A DNA stretch of 64,000 nt from Porites lobata. Taxonomy: Eukaryota > Cnidaria > Anthozoa > Scleractinia > Poritidae. Both the position numbers and the translations under genes were made by a program. The notes beneath the pieces are model-generated. The model was not told the origin of the DNA. It worked only from the letters and a program-made list of their open reading frames with translations, and searched no databases. Of the stretch, positions 1 through 12,300 are shown piece by piece. The DNA lies in NCBI GenBank assembly GCA_942486035.1, contig CALNXK010000031.1, positions 1,862,001 through 1,926,000 of the forward strand. Reading direction: 5' to 3'. Each line of letters opens with the position of its first letter. Positions within the stretch are counted from its first letter, which is position 1.

Positions 1-48
1 TAGGGGGGATTTGGGTAGTTTACTCTAGTATAGGGTAGCAAAATTCAG

Positions 49-351
49 CTGAACTACAACCCTGGACAAAACTGTTGAGACAATTCCATCTATTTTCTAA
101 CTTTTGCGCCCTACTCCCGTCTCCCCTAAACACAAAAAGTAAACCCCCTCCCCACCCCCTATTCAAAGTTGCCTTGGTCTAAAAACCAACGTGTATAATT
201 GCCATGCTATCCTAAACAACTTTGGATAAGGGGAGGGGGGAAATCGGGCATTCATTTGGCGGCGGTTTCAGTTTTTGCCGGGATGACAGGAAAAAATAGG
301 CATTTTCGCGATTTGTCTCAACAGGTTTTGTCCGGGGTTGTAGCTCTGGTA
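49..351. mobile_element. Non-autonomous inverted-repeat element (MITE-like)
   Basis: CTGAACTACAACCCTGGACA at 49-68 is followed by AAACTGTTGAGACAA; the complementary form (TTGTCTCAACAGGTTTTGTC, then CGGGGTTGTAGCTCTGG) closes at about 350. The inverted repeats are about 35 bp and roughly 90% identical. The interior is non-coding. Confidence 0.6.
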
Positions 352-1135
352 TAGGTTAAGGGTTCCAGGGTCCCAGCAGCACATCCCCACCCAGAGTTAG
401 TACCAGTAATCAAAATTTTGCAAATTAGGGAAGTGTGTTTGATGGGTAGGGGGAGGGTGGTGGGTAGTGCGTGGTATTGGGAAAAGGGTGCAAAACCTGA
501 TGGGCTTGTACTATAGAGAAATCAAAATCAAACACTTTTAGAAATATGAATATCAGCAGCTGTCTTTATCAGTGTTATTGTTTGTCCTCCCACTTTACAA
601 TTCGTTACTATTTCATTTTTCCTCAAAAATGCAAGAGCGTACTGGTACTTTTTACATTTACTTGGCTAAACCTCTAAGTAAAGTACATGCAAGTAACAAC
701 AGGTCAAACACTGACTATGATCCTCCAGATGTTCTTTTGCACTATAGGATGATCAATAAAATTGGCTAAAAATTGGGATACAGAAAATTAAAGTTATCTG
801 AAAAGTTTGAGCGTCGCTTATCACTTTAAACCCTTGTTGTTGACACTAGGCTAACACGACTCACCTACTTAGCACTGTTTTCAAAATGCAACGCACACGG
901 AATTATTGAGATGAAAAGGCCAATGTTTCACTGTTCAACTTCTTGTATATTTTTCAAAAATGGCGAGAAACAAAAGCAAATACAATGCTGTAAACATCTT
1001 TTAAAAGCGAAAAGATGTAATTTGTAATAGAATCAAGTATGGTCGATCTAAGCTGATCTTGCTTGAATCCATAATAACAAATACAATGTGCAAAACACAT
1101 TGTTAACATAATATCTACATATCTGATTATCTTAG

Positions 1136-1268
1136 ACCCTGTTTACATGGAGTGGGGGACCCCGGTTTAGTGGGGAAGGTTTCTTTTGTTTTTGTGTTCC
1201 CCAGAGCGTGAAAACAAAAGAAATGAACCCCACTAGACCGGGATTCCCCACTCCATGTAAACAGGCCC
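1136..1268. mobile_element. 133-bp MITE flanked by TTAG
   Basis: CCTGTTTACATGGAGTGGGG at the left end and its complement at the right end (CCCCACTCCATGTAAACAGG). Direct TTAG at 1132-1135 and 1269-1272 is a likely 4-bp target duplication. A related design occurs at 57664-57830 (GGGCCTCTTTACACGGAGGT). Confidence 0.65.
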
Positions 1269-1415
1269 TTAGAATGGAAATTTTCTTATGATAAAAAAAC
1301 TTAATTGAAAACTGCAAGAAAAACTGTAAACAAACCTGTGGTAAACAGAAAATAGCGAACGTTTCATCTGTGAACGAGTGTCACAAAATAGATACCAGCT
1401 CCTGGGCGAGAAAAA

Positions 1416-1622
1416 CTAAACACATGAGATCGAGGCAGTGTGACAGGCCTCTCCAAGATGACGTCCAAACCGTGAAATCGCATGACATACAGAACGGTTA
1501 CTACTTCGTGTGCGGTACATGAATAGTAAGCATTCTCCTTTGTTGAACGCAATGAACACTGTCATTCCCAGAAACAGTTCCAACATTTTCAGTAGGTTTG
1601 TTGTTAGGTTACTGTATGCCAT
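1416..1622 (-). CDS. Possible first exon of a small membrane protein
   Basis: On the minus strand an ATG at 1622 in good context (GCCAAGATGG) opens MAYSNLTTNLLKMLELFLGM, then TVFIAFNKGECLLFMY, a plausible single membrane helix. An inverted CCAAT (AACCAATAGG on this strand) lies about 50 bp upstream. The frame runs to a stop at 1416, but a donor such as gtagta near 1515 could end an exon. No homologue recognised; it could be chance. Confidence 0.2.
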   Translation of the reverse strand: MAYSNLTTNLLKMLELFLGMTVFIAFNKGECLLFMYRTRSSNRSVCHAISRFGRHLGEACHTASISCV

Positions 1623-1800
1623 CTTGGCTTGGTTTACCCATTTGCTTCCCAAATATAGAAAACCTATTGGTTGCAATCACTCCAGGGTAATAAAATGACA
1701 GCATATTGAATATTTGTTTGGAAATGCTCCTATTTATTTGCTCAGAAGTGACTTCTGGACGTATTTTATAGCCAGATGATATTAATCCTACATCTTATGT

Positions 1801-2553
1801 AGGGTCCGAAATTAACTTTTTAATATGAGCGCCAAATGACAATCAAGTATAAATTTTTGGTCGCCAGAGGGGAAATTGTGGTCGCCAAAAATTCCCCCTC
1901 CCTTTTTTTCAAATAAAAGTTTGAACACAAATTCAAAATGCATGGTGTGGATGTTTTTGTGCTCAAAAATTGCACTACTTCCACTTCCGATACCAGACAG
2001 CAACCGTACCTGTACGAGTGAAGTCTTATTTTTTCCACAAATTACTTTTTGGACATATACGTGTAAAGCTACCTGACCTAGAACGTAGGAACAGAAAGCT
2101 GTCTACCCATGACTGCACTGATCATACCAAAACTCTATTTTCTTCCGATAACTACCACGAAACATAGCCACCATGTCGCTTGTACCAGGCCACAATTGTG
2201 CCACATTACTGTACCAGTCCACAAAGTACATAACGTACTTACCATATTTCAGCTGAAAACAACATGGCGGCTTGGAAACGTTCAACTTGTATTGATCGTA
2301 GCTGTTGTAGAGGTATTATTACAGGAGTATTCGTTTCACTTTTAATTAAAAAATATCAGCAGGGCAAAAAATAAGACACCTGTTGGCAAATAGCTTCGAG
2401 GTTTCAATTCTTAATCAGTTTCTCTGAACGTTTAAGTCCACGATAACAACCAGCTTTACAAGTCGCTAGCTGGCGACCAGCTATGAAATTCTGGTTGCCA
2501 GGACTAAATTTTTAGTCGCATTGGTGACCAGGAAGGCGCAATTTCGGACCCTG
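1801..2553. mobile_element. 753-bp element with AGGGTCCGAAATT inverted ends
   Basis: AGGGTCCGAAATTAAC at 1801 and GCAATTTCGGACCCT ending at 2552-2553 are inverted copies (13 bp exact). Internal GTCGCC/TGGCGACC motifs recur near both ends. Flanks share TTATG, so a target duplication is possible but not clean. No transposase frame; non-autonomous. Confidence 0.55.
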
Positions 2554-3227
2554 TTATGGTAGATTTTAGTAATCAGACTGAAGCATCTTAATGTTGACCA
2601 GATGATCTTTGCGTCCTGCATGATACATGTATATATCATGAATTATTTTGCATCCTTGGGGAATATGTAGGAAGCAAGTGTAACAAAATCACCGTGTGCT
2701 TCCTCAGTTAATATGATTTTGCTTCCTTCCCATGATGCTTTTGACAAAAATATGTTTCTGGGTGAGCTATTATATTCAAGCAACATTTAGTGTGAAATAG
2801 AAACATCTCAGATAATGAATTATTGGGTGTGTGTAAATGATGATTTCATGATTAAATGATTCATTCACCCCACCCACTCACCATGTGGTAGGGAAGTGAC
2901 TAAACCTGGTTCAAACTCTGTGTAATCAGCTATAAATTTCCCAGTGACTCTAGATTAAGAGTTTTCAGTAAGAATTCTAGTAACGGGGATAAAGGTGCAA
3001 TGTTACTCAAGAATATTTTGAAAGATGCTCCATGTCTGAATAAAAAATAGTCATAGGCTACCAGATATTAGCTGGAGAATCCTGCATATTTTTAAATAGA
3101 GAACTCTCTGATCTCCGATGCCTAATCAACACCCTGTAGATTAGTGAATCAAAAAAGGAATACTTTTTGTTAAAAACCTGAAAAAAAAAATAAACACAAA
3201 AATTAACTTTCTGTTCTTGATTTGTAG
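2554..3227. other. Unassigned non-coding stretch
   Basis: AT-rich MTMR14 intron sequence. I see no coding exon, RNA gene or terminal repeat here. Confidence 0.4.
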
Positions 3228-3303
3228 AATATTTGCAGATCTGCCACATTGTCAGGAGGAGCCGAAATTTATGGTAGATCTGGATATGACTTTCTCTTTG
3301 CGG
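3228..3303 (+). CDS. MTMR14: MTMR14 exon: ICRSATLSGG...YGRSGYDFLFAG
   Basis: Acceptor tttgtag ends at 3227 and donor gtaag starts at 3304. Frame 0 entry gives N-ICRSATLSGGAEIYGRSG and YDFLFAG, matching the vertebrate segment before the acidic linker. It ends after one base of a Gly codon. It is the most 5' exon I can place. Confidence 0.9.
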
Positions 3304-6300
3304 GTAAGAAATGCTATGAAAATTATCAATAATCTTAGAGGTCAGCCCTTTTTTGTTTCACCTCCTTGAAGGTCTGTATTCTTCTGCACCTCTTTGCAGA
3401 TGTTCATATACTAGGTACATCATGTAATGAATTATCATTGAACAGATGCCATATGAAGCAGTCCATTTCCTTGACTTTCTATGTGCCAAGTTTCTAAAGT
3501 AAGCTTTCAGAATGTGAAAAACTACTGGTTGGAGGTGTGAGGATAATATATTATAATTGATCATCAATCAAAATCTTTGAGCGGTGCAATAATTGAATAT
3601 GGAAACTGTTCAACTGATTTTCAGGGCAAAAAAATATAATTCATTGTTGGCAAATAAGCATATTAAAAACTTGTCCGTTGTCTTTTTAATGGTCTCATAA
3701 TTAACAAAGAAAGAGAATTGATGACCTGAAAACATACATATAGAAAAATGATGAGCTCCAGGCAAGAATCAAACTCTCCCACAAATGGAAGTGACCACCC
3801 CCAATAAGGAACTACTACTGTCTACATCTTCAAACCTTGGGTGGTCTCTTAGTGGATGCTCAACAGTCTAACATCTGAGGTGCTTAATTTTTTTAGGTGG
3901 AATTCATCCCAAGGATGTAGTTTCAAGGTGTATGCCTCAAGCTTAGCAAAACATAGTGACCATATGAACCCCACACTGAAATAACTCTTCTTGTGTGTCA
4001 GTCGGTAACAATATTTATTAAAACTGCACAAATTGTTCAAAATATAGTCTAAAATTAACACTGTATCTGGTTTAAGTACAGTAACTGCTTCTTTAGATAC
4101 AGACCAAGGACTGAATATATAGCCTACTTAAAAAATTATCAAGTTTTATATCTGCATAGAGTATCATGTGAGTAAATTGATTGAAATCCTTTTGACCTTT
4201 AGGGGGAGAAAGCATTCCTGATGACCCGCTGGAGGATATAAATGGAGTAAATAATAGTGCAGGCTCTTTATATTCTAGGTACAAGTGCAATTTTGTTTCA
4301 TAACTTTAACCTCTAATAGTAAGACAACTCATTTTAGGACTGTCATCAGCATCTGACACAAGCAATGAATTAAGGGTTTAAGTGTTTTGGGTTGGTTTGT
4401 TTGGGTGATCACAACATTATTCAGCCAGCTCAAACCCTTTAGGTTTTATGTGTCAGTCAATTCCAGCTGCGGCCACGCCGTTACTACGCCAATTTATGGT
4501 TTTAGTATTGTTATAAAATTATTGAAATTAAAATTAATAGTGCGCTGTAAAGCTAACTATTATGAACAGTTTTATAAATATGAAAGGATGTTCTTCAAAT
4601 ATAGATATCAACAGAAATTTGATTCAATAACCAAAAAAACGTTGATTCACGTCGATAGCTCCTGATTTCGCTATGTAATTCTGGCTTGATAAGCAATGAA
4701 GAAATGCATGCATAACGTGGAGAACATGCCTTTACAAACCTCTACAATTTTTTTCTTTCCTTGACAAATGAGCCAATCTGCTTGCTTTTCCAGTAAAATC
4801 CTCTGTGTAGTTATATTCTGATAGGAAACCGCGTGCGTGTCAAAAGCTCGGGGTTGGCCCCGCGGTTTGCAAATGCCCGGCCCCCGGGCAGCGCAAAATT
4901 TGCAAATGCCCCACCCCTGGGACTGACAAAGCAGGCAAATGCCCCGCAGTAGCCGGGGGGGGGGGGGGGGGGGGGGGGCTGGGCTGGGCTCAGCTCAGCT
5001 GGAATTGACGGATGCATTACATGATTATTTTTTCAAGTATAAAAGGCCTGTTTCTCAAATCCAATGGAATGAAAAAGAGGATGTATATTCAGATTTCCAA
5101 GAAAAAGGAGCACAGTTCCCAAAAATGTTGATTTTGCTGGGAGGAAAATAAACAGATGGGAGAGATCTCTTCTAAGAGAGACTTCCCAGAAGAAAAATTT
5201 CCTATGGTGTAAATACATGCGCAAATGTCAAATACTCCTATTCCAGAAAAAAACCGGAAGTTGCTTGGAAGTGAGGCTTAATACCCCTCGCGGCAAATAT
5301 AAAATAACTAACATGGCGGACGATCAAGTTGATCTTGCTCCAGAGAACATTCCTGGCGCTAGTAATGAAAAGGAACTGTTGGATCATCCTGCTTCGAGCC
5401 ATCGAACAAAAGACTGGAAAAGGCACTGAACAACACCCACATGTTCATGCTATTTATTTTCAACTACAAAATTTACATAGCGGTTTAGACACATGTTTTC
5501 ATACAAAATTTGCTTTCTCAGGGTCATGAACCTGCACCAAATGAAAATCTGAGAGCAAAGTTAGCTAGACAGATTGAAGAACTGAGGGAAAATGTAAAAA
5601 CCGCAAGTGATACAGCAAACCACTTCAAGAACTTTCCCACCATTGATTCAGCATTTGGTAATGATTTTATACTGTCCTTTCCACGTTTGTTCCGACTGAT
5701 ACATTAGAACACCTAAAGAACTGTGGAAGGAACACCAGGAAATCTTGCTGATGCCGTTGCTGAGTTTGCAAGTTCTAAAGGGCTCAGAATGCTCCTCATT
5801 TGTACACGACCTCCAAGTGTGTGCGTGTCCGAATTTCGAGGATGATGTAATTTACCTTAGAGCGCTTTGCTGGGCCTCCTATAGGAAATATGATAAATAC
5901 CTTACCCCAGGTTCAGAGATGGCCTATGTAGGTATAGTTTTAACTTACCACAAACAATCAGATTTGCGGCATTAGAAGATTTCCTGGTGTTCTTTCCACA
6001 GTTCTTTAGGTCATCTAATGTATGATTCGGAATGAACGTGGGAAGGACGGTAAAATCACCAAATGCTCAATCAACGGTGGGAAAGTTCTTGAAGTGGTTT
6101 GCTGAATGTTTCCTCATTTTCCCTTAGTTCTTCAATCTTTCTCGCTAACTTTGCTTTAGTGTTTAAAGCTCCTCTCTTGGTCAGGGTCATATAGTTTTAG
6201 ATTTCCATTGCTTGTAGGTTCATGAGCCTGAGGAAAAAAATTTCGTATGAAACCATGTGTCTAAACCGCTATGTTAACTTGTAGTTAAAAATAAAAAGTT

Positions 6301-9300
6301 TATACAGCTGATCGATCGCGCGAGGCCAGATAATGTACGCCTACATTTCCAACAGTTCCTTTTCATTACCATTCTGATTTATACGGCGGCATTTTAACCA
6401 AAACTTTAGTTGAGCTACGTTCAATTTTTCTATCTCTTCTTCAATAAAGCTAGCACCAGGAAGTTAAACAAATTGTCAAAGCACAATTGATATCAACTCA
6501 CCAAACGTTGATTAGAAGGAAAACTCGAAGGTTTCTTCAGAGTTTCTTAAGAAAATGTGGCTCATCGAATACCGAATCCTCGGCTTATAAGTGAATACAT
6601 CCCCATTTAGTAGAGTTTCACTGTACTGAAAAAATGTAATGTTTTTGTCAAAAACTCTTGGCTATAAGTAAAAGTCGCTCGGCTTTAATATAGCCAAGTA
6701 AATACGGTAGTTACGAAATATCAGGATTTTTATCATTGTGGTAGATAATTCTATCATCATAATGCACGAGGTTTTCACATGCGATTGTACTCAATGAAAC
6801 AGTCTTTAACTCTGACGACTTAATTCTTCATGTGAAAGGTTTGAACCCAGGAGTCATTTCAAAAGTAGGTTGAGTTTGATCGTCCGGGTGAACGTAGTCC
6901 TGAATAGGACTGTTGTTGTTGACAGTGACTGACGTTTCGACAACCTGTGCGGTAGTCATCTTCAGAGTCAAAGTGAGTTGTATCACGTCAGTTGATGGTA
7001 TTATACTCTGGTTATTGATTTGATTGGTCAATTACGTCGTGATGTTATTGGTCGTCTGTCAGTTAAGCCGTGATGTTATTGGCTATGAAGACTCGTAATC
7101 AGTAATTGGTGCGTTTCGATCCGTCTATTGTCACAGTTAAACAGTCGTCTCTTGTTAGTCAAATTGTCATTCTCTCGTAGTTAGTTTTGCTTGATCTTGT
7201 CAATAAGTCGATTCAGTGGCGTTTGTTCTAAGTTAGTAAACCAGCTTTCTAAAGTAAGACGTTGATAGCAGTCTGTAGAATACGTTATACATGTCACAGA
7301 GTCCCAGTCAATTTGATGTTTCGTCTTTAAATGGTGCTCAGCAATGTGATTGTTTTCAACTCTCTTCTCGGTGTTTCATCTGGTGATGAAACGCGGCGTC
7401 TCATGCTTGATATATTACTTCCAAGTTAAAGTCAATATGTACATTGTAAGTACCAATTATGAACGTTTCATTTATTTGTGGACCTTTGAAAAATCTGATT
7501 TTTTATACTTTGAAGCAAGTGAAGCATAATTCACGCACGTTGTGCCGTTTGCGATAGCAGAATTAGGTCGTAAATGTCTTCAACCAACAGCCACACTAAA
7601 ATATGAACCCTTAAATAGCTGCATCACTGTACTCAGCGTTTGAATCATGAAGATATTTAAATGTTATGCTTCTAAACGCCTTTAGCCGTAATAAAAGACG
7701 ACAAAATTGTGAAGAACCGAAGTGGCGGTCTCAAAGTGCCCTTGTTTGACTTTAGTGCAGCAATGTCATGTTTAGATGCCAAAATCTTACTGGTTTCTAG
7801 CAACAACTCATAGTACCTCCAACCTTATTGGCCCCTGCAACACACACCCGAACACACAAAGCCACAAAGATAAATATGCTCAGACCACTGACACGTGTGT
7901 TATCTTTTCAAAATAGCTCAAAAGTGGACAAAAACGATGATAAAAAACGAATTAGAACATGGGAAAGAAAGCAGTGCCTGTTAGAAGTTGTTCAAAATTG
8001 CTACCTGTGGTACTGATCTGAACATACTTCATATGAAGCTATGCTAGGCCCCCTTTTCTTGGTTTGGCATCAGTAGTAATGCTTCAGCAAAGATAAGCCT
8101 CGTTGGTGGATTCCCTCGCAAAAAGTGGATTCCCTTTATTAACAGGCATATGGGTCTAGTCTATGACGTCACCCATTGTTATAACCTAGAGAAAAAGTGG
8201 ATTTCCTTTATTAATATGTATAAGTGTCTTCCTCCATACTAATTAAGTGCCTAGTCAGTGTCTTCCTGCATACTAATTCGGGATAGGTTTACTAATGAGC
8301 GTCACTCTACTTCAATAGGAACAATAGGCTTGCCTAGACTTGCCCGGTTTTCGGACCGTCTATTAAAAGAAAAATAGGAATAAGAGAAGCGATCACCTAG
8401 CAACGCGAGAAACGGCTTCCTATATCTTATTTATCGCTAAAACTCAGATATACATAAACAAAACACATACAGAAAGTGGAGTTGAAAAGTCTTTATTTCA
8501 ATTTAGTTTACGTCTTCTTATTTGGCGCTAAAACTCAGATATATATAAACAAAACATACACAAATTGGAGCTGAAAACTCTCTAAGTTTGTCTGACGTTT
8601 TCTCCTTTCTATCTCGAGGAAATGAAAGTCTTGTCATTTTCACGGACGGTTAATCAGTTAATTATGCAAGTTCACAAGCCCAAAGTTGAATACAAATTAG
8701 CTGTACAGGAAAGACCCAAGAGAGAGGATCTTGACGTATTATTATAAAACAAATAACTTAACAAGGATTAATTAAAACACGTGACTAATAATTGCTAGCA
8801 ATAAAATCTGACACGAGATACCGTTTAAAACAAAAAGAGTCAAATAGACAGCGATTTGAAAGAAATCTATTAAAACAGTCAAAGAAAGCAAGTCATGTTT
8901 TACTTACCCCTCTCCCTTTTCAATTTTATTTCCCTCCTCAATTTTTTCTTTTCCCTTCTTCACAATTTTATTTTCCCTCCTCAATGTTTTTATTCCCTCC
9001 TCCACAATTTTTATTATTTTCCCTCCTCAATGTTTTTTATTCCCCTCCTTCACCTCCACCTCCTCATTTATTCTATATATTTTTCCATCCACAAATACAT
9101 CGACCTCCTAGCGACCCTACATCGACCCCACATCGACCCTACATCGATCCCACATCGACCCTACACTCAACTTTTTTTTAACACTGCTTCGTAAATAGTG
9201 AAGCTATATACCACCACCGACACATTTCTATTGTTTTCCCACCACCACCACCACCGCCACCACATTTCAATTGTTTTCCCTCCACCACCGCCACCACATT

Positions 9301-12300
9301 TCTATTGTTTTTCTTTCTACCACCACCACCACCACATTTGAATTGTTTTCCCTCCACCACCACCACCACCACCACCACTGCCACCACATTTCTATTGTTT
9401 TTCCTCCACCACCACCACCACCACATTTCTATTGTTTTCCCTCCACTGCCACCACATTATTATTGTTTTTCCTCCACCACCACCAGCGCCACCGCCACCA
9501 CGTTTCTATTGTTTTCCCTCCACCACCACCACCACCGCCACCACATTATTATTGTTTTCCCTCCTCCTCCTCTTCCTCCTCCTCCTCCAACTCCTCCACA
9601 TTTCTATTGTTTTTCCTCCAAGTTTGGACTTTAGGCCTTTTAGGCCTGATTTTGGCCTCTTTGGCCTTTCGAGGGAAAACAATAGAAATGTGGAGGAGTT
9701 GGAGGAGGAGGAGGGAAAACAATAATAATGTGGTGGTGGTGGTGGAAAGAAAAACAATAGAAATGTGGTGGCGGTGGCGGTGGTGGTGGTGGTGGTGGAG
9801 GGAAAACAATAGAAATGTGGTGGTGGTGGTGGTGGGAAAACAATTGAAATGTGGTGGCGGTGGTGGTGGAATTCAAAAACAATAGAAATGTGGTGGTGGT
9901 GGTGGTGGTGGTAGAAGGAAAACAATAGAAATGTGGTGGTGGTGGTGGTGGAAAGAAAACAATAGAAATGTGGCGGTGGTGGTGGTGGTGGAGGGAAAAC
10001 AATAGAAATGTGGTGGCGGTGGTGGTGGTGGTGGAGGGAAAACAATTGAAATGTGGTGGTGGTGGAAAGAAAAACAATAGAAATGTGGTGGCGGTGGTGG
10101 AGGGAAAACAATTCAAATGTGGTGGTGGTGGTGGTGGAAAGAAAAACAATAGAAATGTGGTGGCGGTGGTGGTGGTGGTGGAGGGAAAACGATAGAAATG
10201 TGGTGGTGGTGGTGGGAAAACAATTGAAATGTGGTGGCGGTGGTGGTGGTGGTGGGAAAACAATAGAAATGTGGCGGTGGTGGTATATAGCTTCACTATT
10301 TACGAAGCAGTGTTAAAAAAAAGTTGAGTGTAGGGTAGATGTGGGGTCGATGTGGGGTCGATGTAGGGTCGCTAGGAGGTCGATGTATTTGTGGATGGAA
10401 AAATATATAGAATAAATGAGGAGGTGGAGGTGAAGGAGGGGAATAAAAAACATTGAGGAGGGAAAATAATAAAAATTGTGGAAGAGGGAATGAAAACATT
10501 GAGGAGGGAAAATAATAAAAATTGTGGAAGAGGGAATGAAAACATTGAGGAGGGAAAATAATAAAATTGTGGAGAAGGGGAAAAGAAAAAATTGAGGAGG
10601 GAAATAAAATTGAAAAGGGAGAGGGGTAAGTAAAACATGACTTGCTTTCTTTGACTGTTTTAATAGATTTCTTTCAAATCGCTGTGTATTTGACTCTTTT
10701 TGTTTTAAACGGTATCTCGTGTCAGATTGTATTGCTAGCAATTATTAGTCACGTGTTTTAATTAATCCGTGTTGAGTTATTTGTTTTATAATAATACGTC
10801 AAGATTCTCTCTCTTGGGTCTTTCCTGTAGAGCTAATTTGTATTCAACTTTGGGCTTGTGAACTTGCATAATTAACTGATTAACCGTCCGTGAAAATGAC
10901 TAGACTTTCATTTCCTCGAGATAGAAAGGAGAAAACGTCAGACAAACTTAGAGAGTTTTCAGTTCCAATTTGTGTATGTTTTGTTTATATATATCTGAGT
11001 TTTAGCGCCAAATAAGAAGACGTAAACTAAATTGAAATAAAGACTTTTCAACTCCACTTTCTGTATGTGTTTTGTTTATGTATATCTGAGTTTTAGCGCT
11101 AAATAAGATATAGGAAGCCGTTTCTCGCGTTGCTAGGTGATCGCTTCTCTTATTCCTATTTTCTTTTAATAGACGGTCTGAAAACCGGGCAAGTCTAGGC
11201 AAGCCTATTGTTCCTATTGAAGTAGAGTGACGCTCATTAGTAAACCTATCCCGAATTAGTATGCAGGAAGACACTGACTAGGCACTTAATTAGTATGGAG
11301 GAAGACACTTATACATATTAATAAAGGGAATCCACTTTTTCTCTAGGTTATAACAATGGGTGACGTCATAGACTAGACCCATATGCCTGTTAATAAAGGG
11401 AATCCACTTTTTGCGAGGGAATCCAAAGGGAATCCACCAACGAGGCTTATCTTTGCTGAAGCATTACTACTGGCATCCATGCATAGCTTGAAAACTGCGT
11501 TTCAACACTGCTCATAATCCTTTAATTGTTTTGTCAGTAAGAGCACCTTTTCCTGACATAAATTCAACTGAGTGGTCTCACCAGTTTTTTTATATGATCT
11601 TTTAAGGTTACACTGTGGTACAAACTGTGTAGACACCTGAAGATATCCTGCATCATATCTTATTTTTAGCTTTCATTAAAGGAGGAAGACGAAAAGATGA
11701 CATCTTTTGTACAATTTTGTTGTTCTTCATTTCACATGCAATGCACTTGCCATTTGCACATGCATGACTGTGGGACATTTTTATTCAATAGAATGTAGCA
11801 GTACTAATAGTAAGAATAGCTATACACAACAACAACCAACCATTTTATTTGCCAACTTAACTTTTACCATAAACGAAATAAATTATATTAGATCAGGCAA
11901 AAAACTACTCAGAATAGCAAAAAGTAATCGAGCTGAGTTGTCACAATAATTAAATTACATCACTTTAGAATGGCAAAAAAACTATTATTGTTCCTATTTT
12001 TTTCACCATTCTGAGGTCTTAAAAGAGCATTAAGTAAATATATAATTAAAAGGGGAGCAAATCTTATCCCCTTGAATTTGCAAGCAGCTGCTATATATAT
12101 ATGATAGGTGACGAATTACTCGTTAATTTTGGCGCGAAATTTCAGCGTTAATTTGTAATTCCACATGTGAAATTACAAAATGGCCATGGCAACCCTTCCG
12201 TACGTCTCAGTGTCAAGATGGCGACGAAGTTTTAAAATGCCGTGAATGAAGATGTCAGGGCACAAAATACGCTTTAGAAAACCTGAACACACAAGAGAAC

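Larger units (their letters stand above)
8036..11489. repeat. 3.45-kb near-continuous palindrome (foldback)
   Basis: Left arm from AAGCTATGC (8036) and right arm to GCATAGCTT (11489) are inverted copies, closing on a spacer of only about 50 bp (9620-9672). Unique parts of the arms differ by few substitutions and indels, for example an extra TTTGGATTCCC in the right arm. Array parts differ in unit number. From outside in, each arm holds AGTGGATTCCCTTTATTAA motifs, a unique 0.6 kb, a pyrimidine tract array (CCCTCCTCAATTTTT units), an ACATCGACCCT array and the CCA/ACATTTCTATTG array. No transposase is visible. Confidence 0.9.

Noticed and set aside
572..769. KMQERTGTFYIYLAK as an upstream MTMR14 exon (compared with the KMARCR...PVI segment)
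   Set aside because: Only Lys-Met aligns and splice sites do not fit the phase needed at 3228.
9178..10499. Long overlapping frames (up to 218 codons) rich in His/Pro or Trp/Gly/Lys
   Set aside because: They arise from the CCA/TGG minisatellite in any frame and on both strands; no start context, no domain.
11679..11718. LSLKEEDEKMTSF (after tttttag) as the missing MTMR14 exon
   Set aside because: An acidic stretch is expected, but the exon would end in phase 0 before gtacaa, not the phase 2 needed by 13296.
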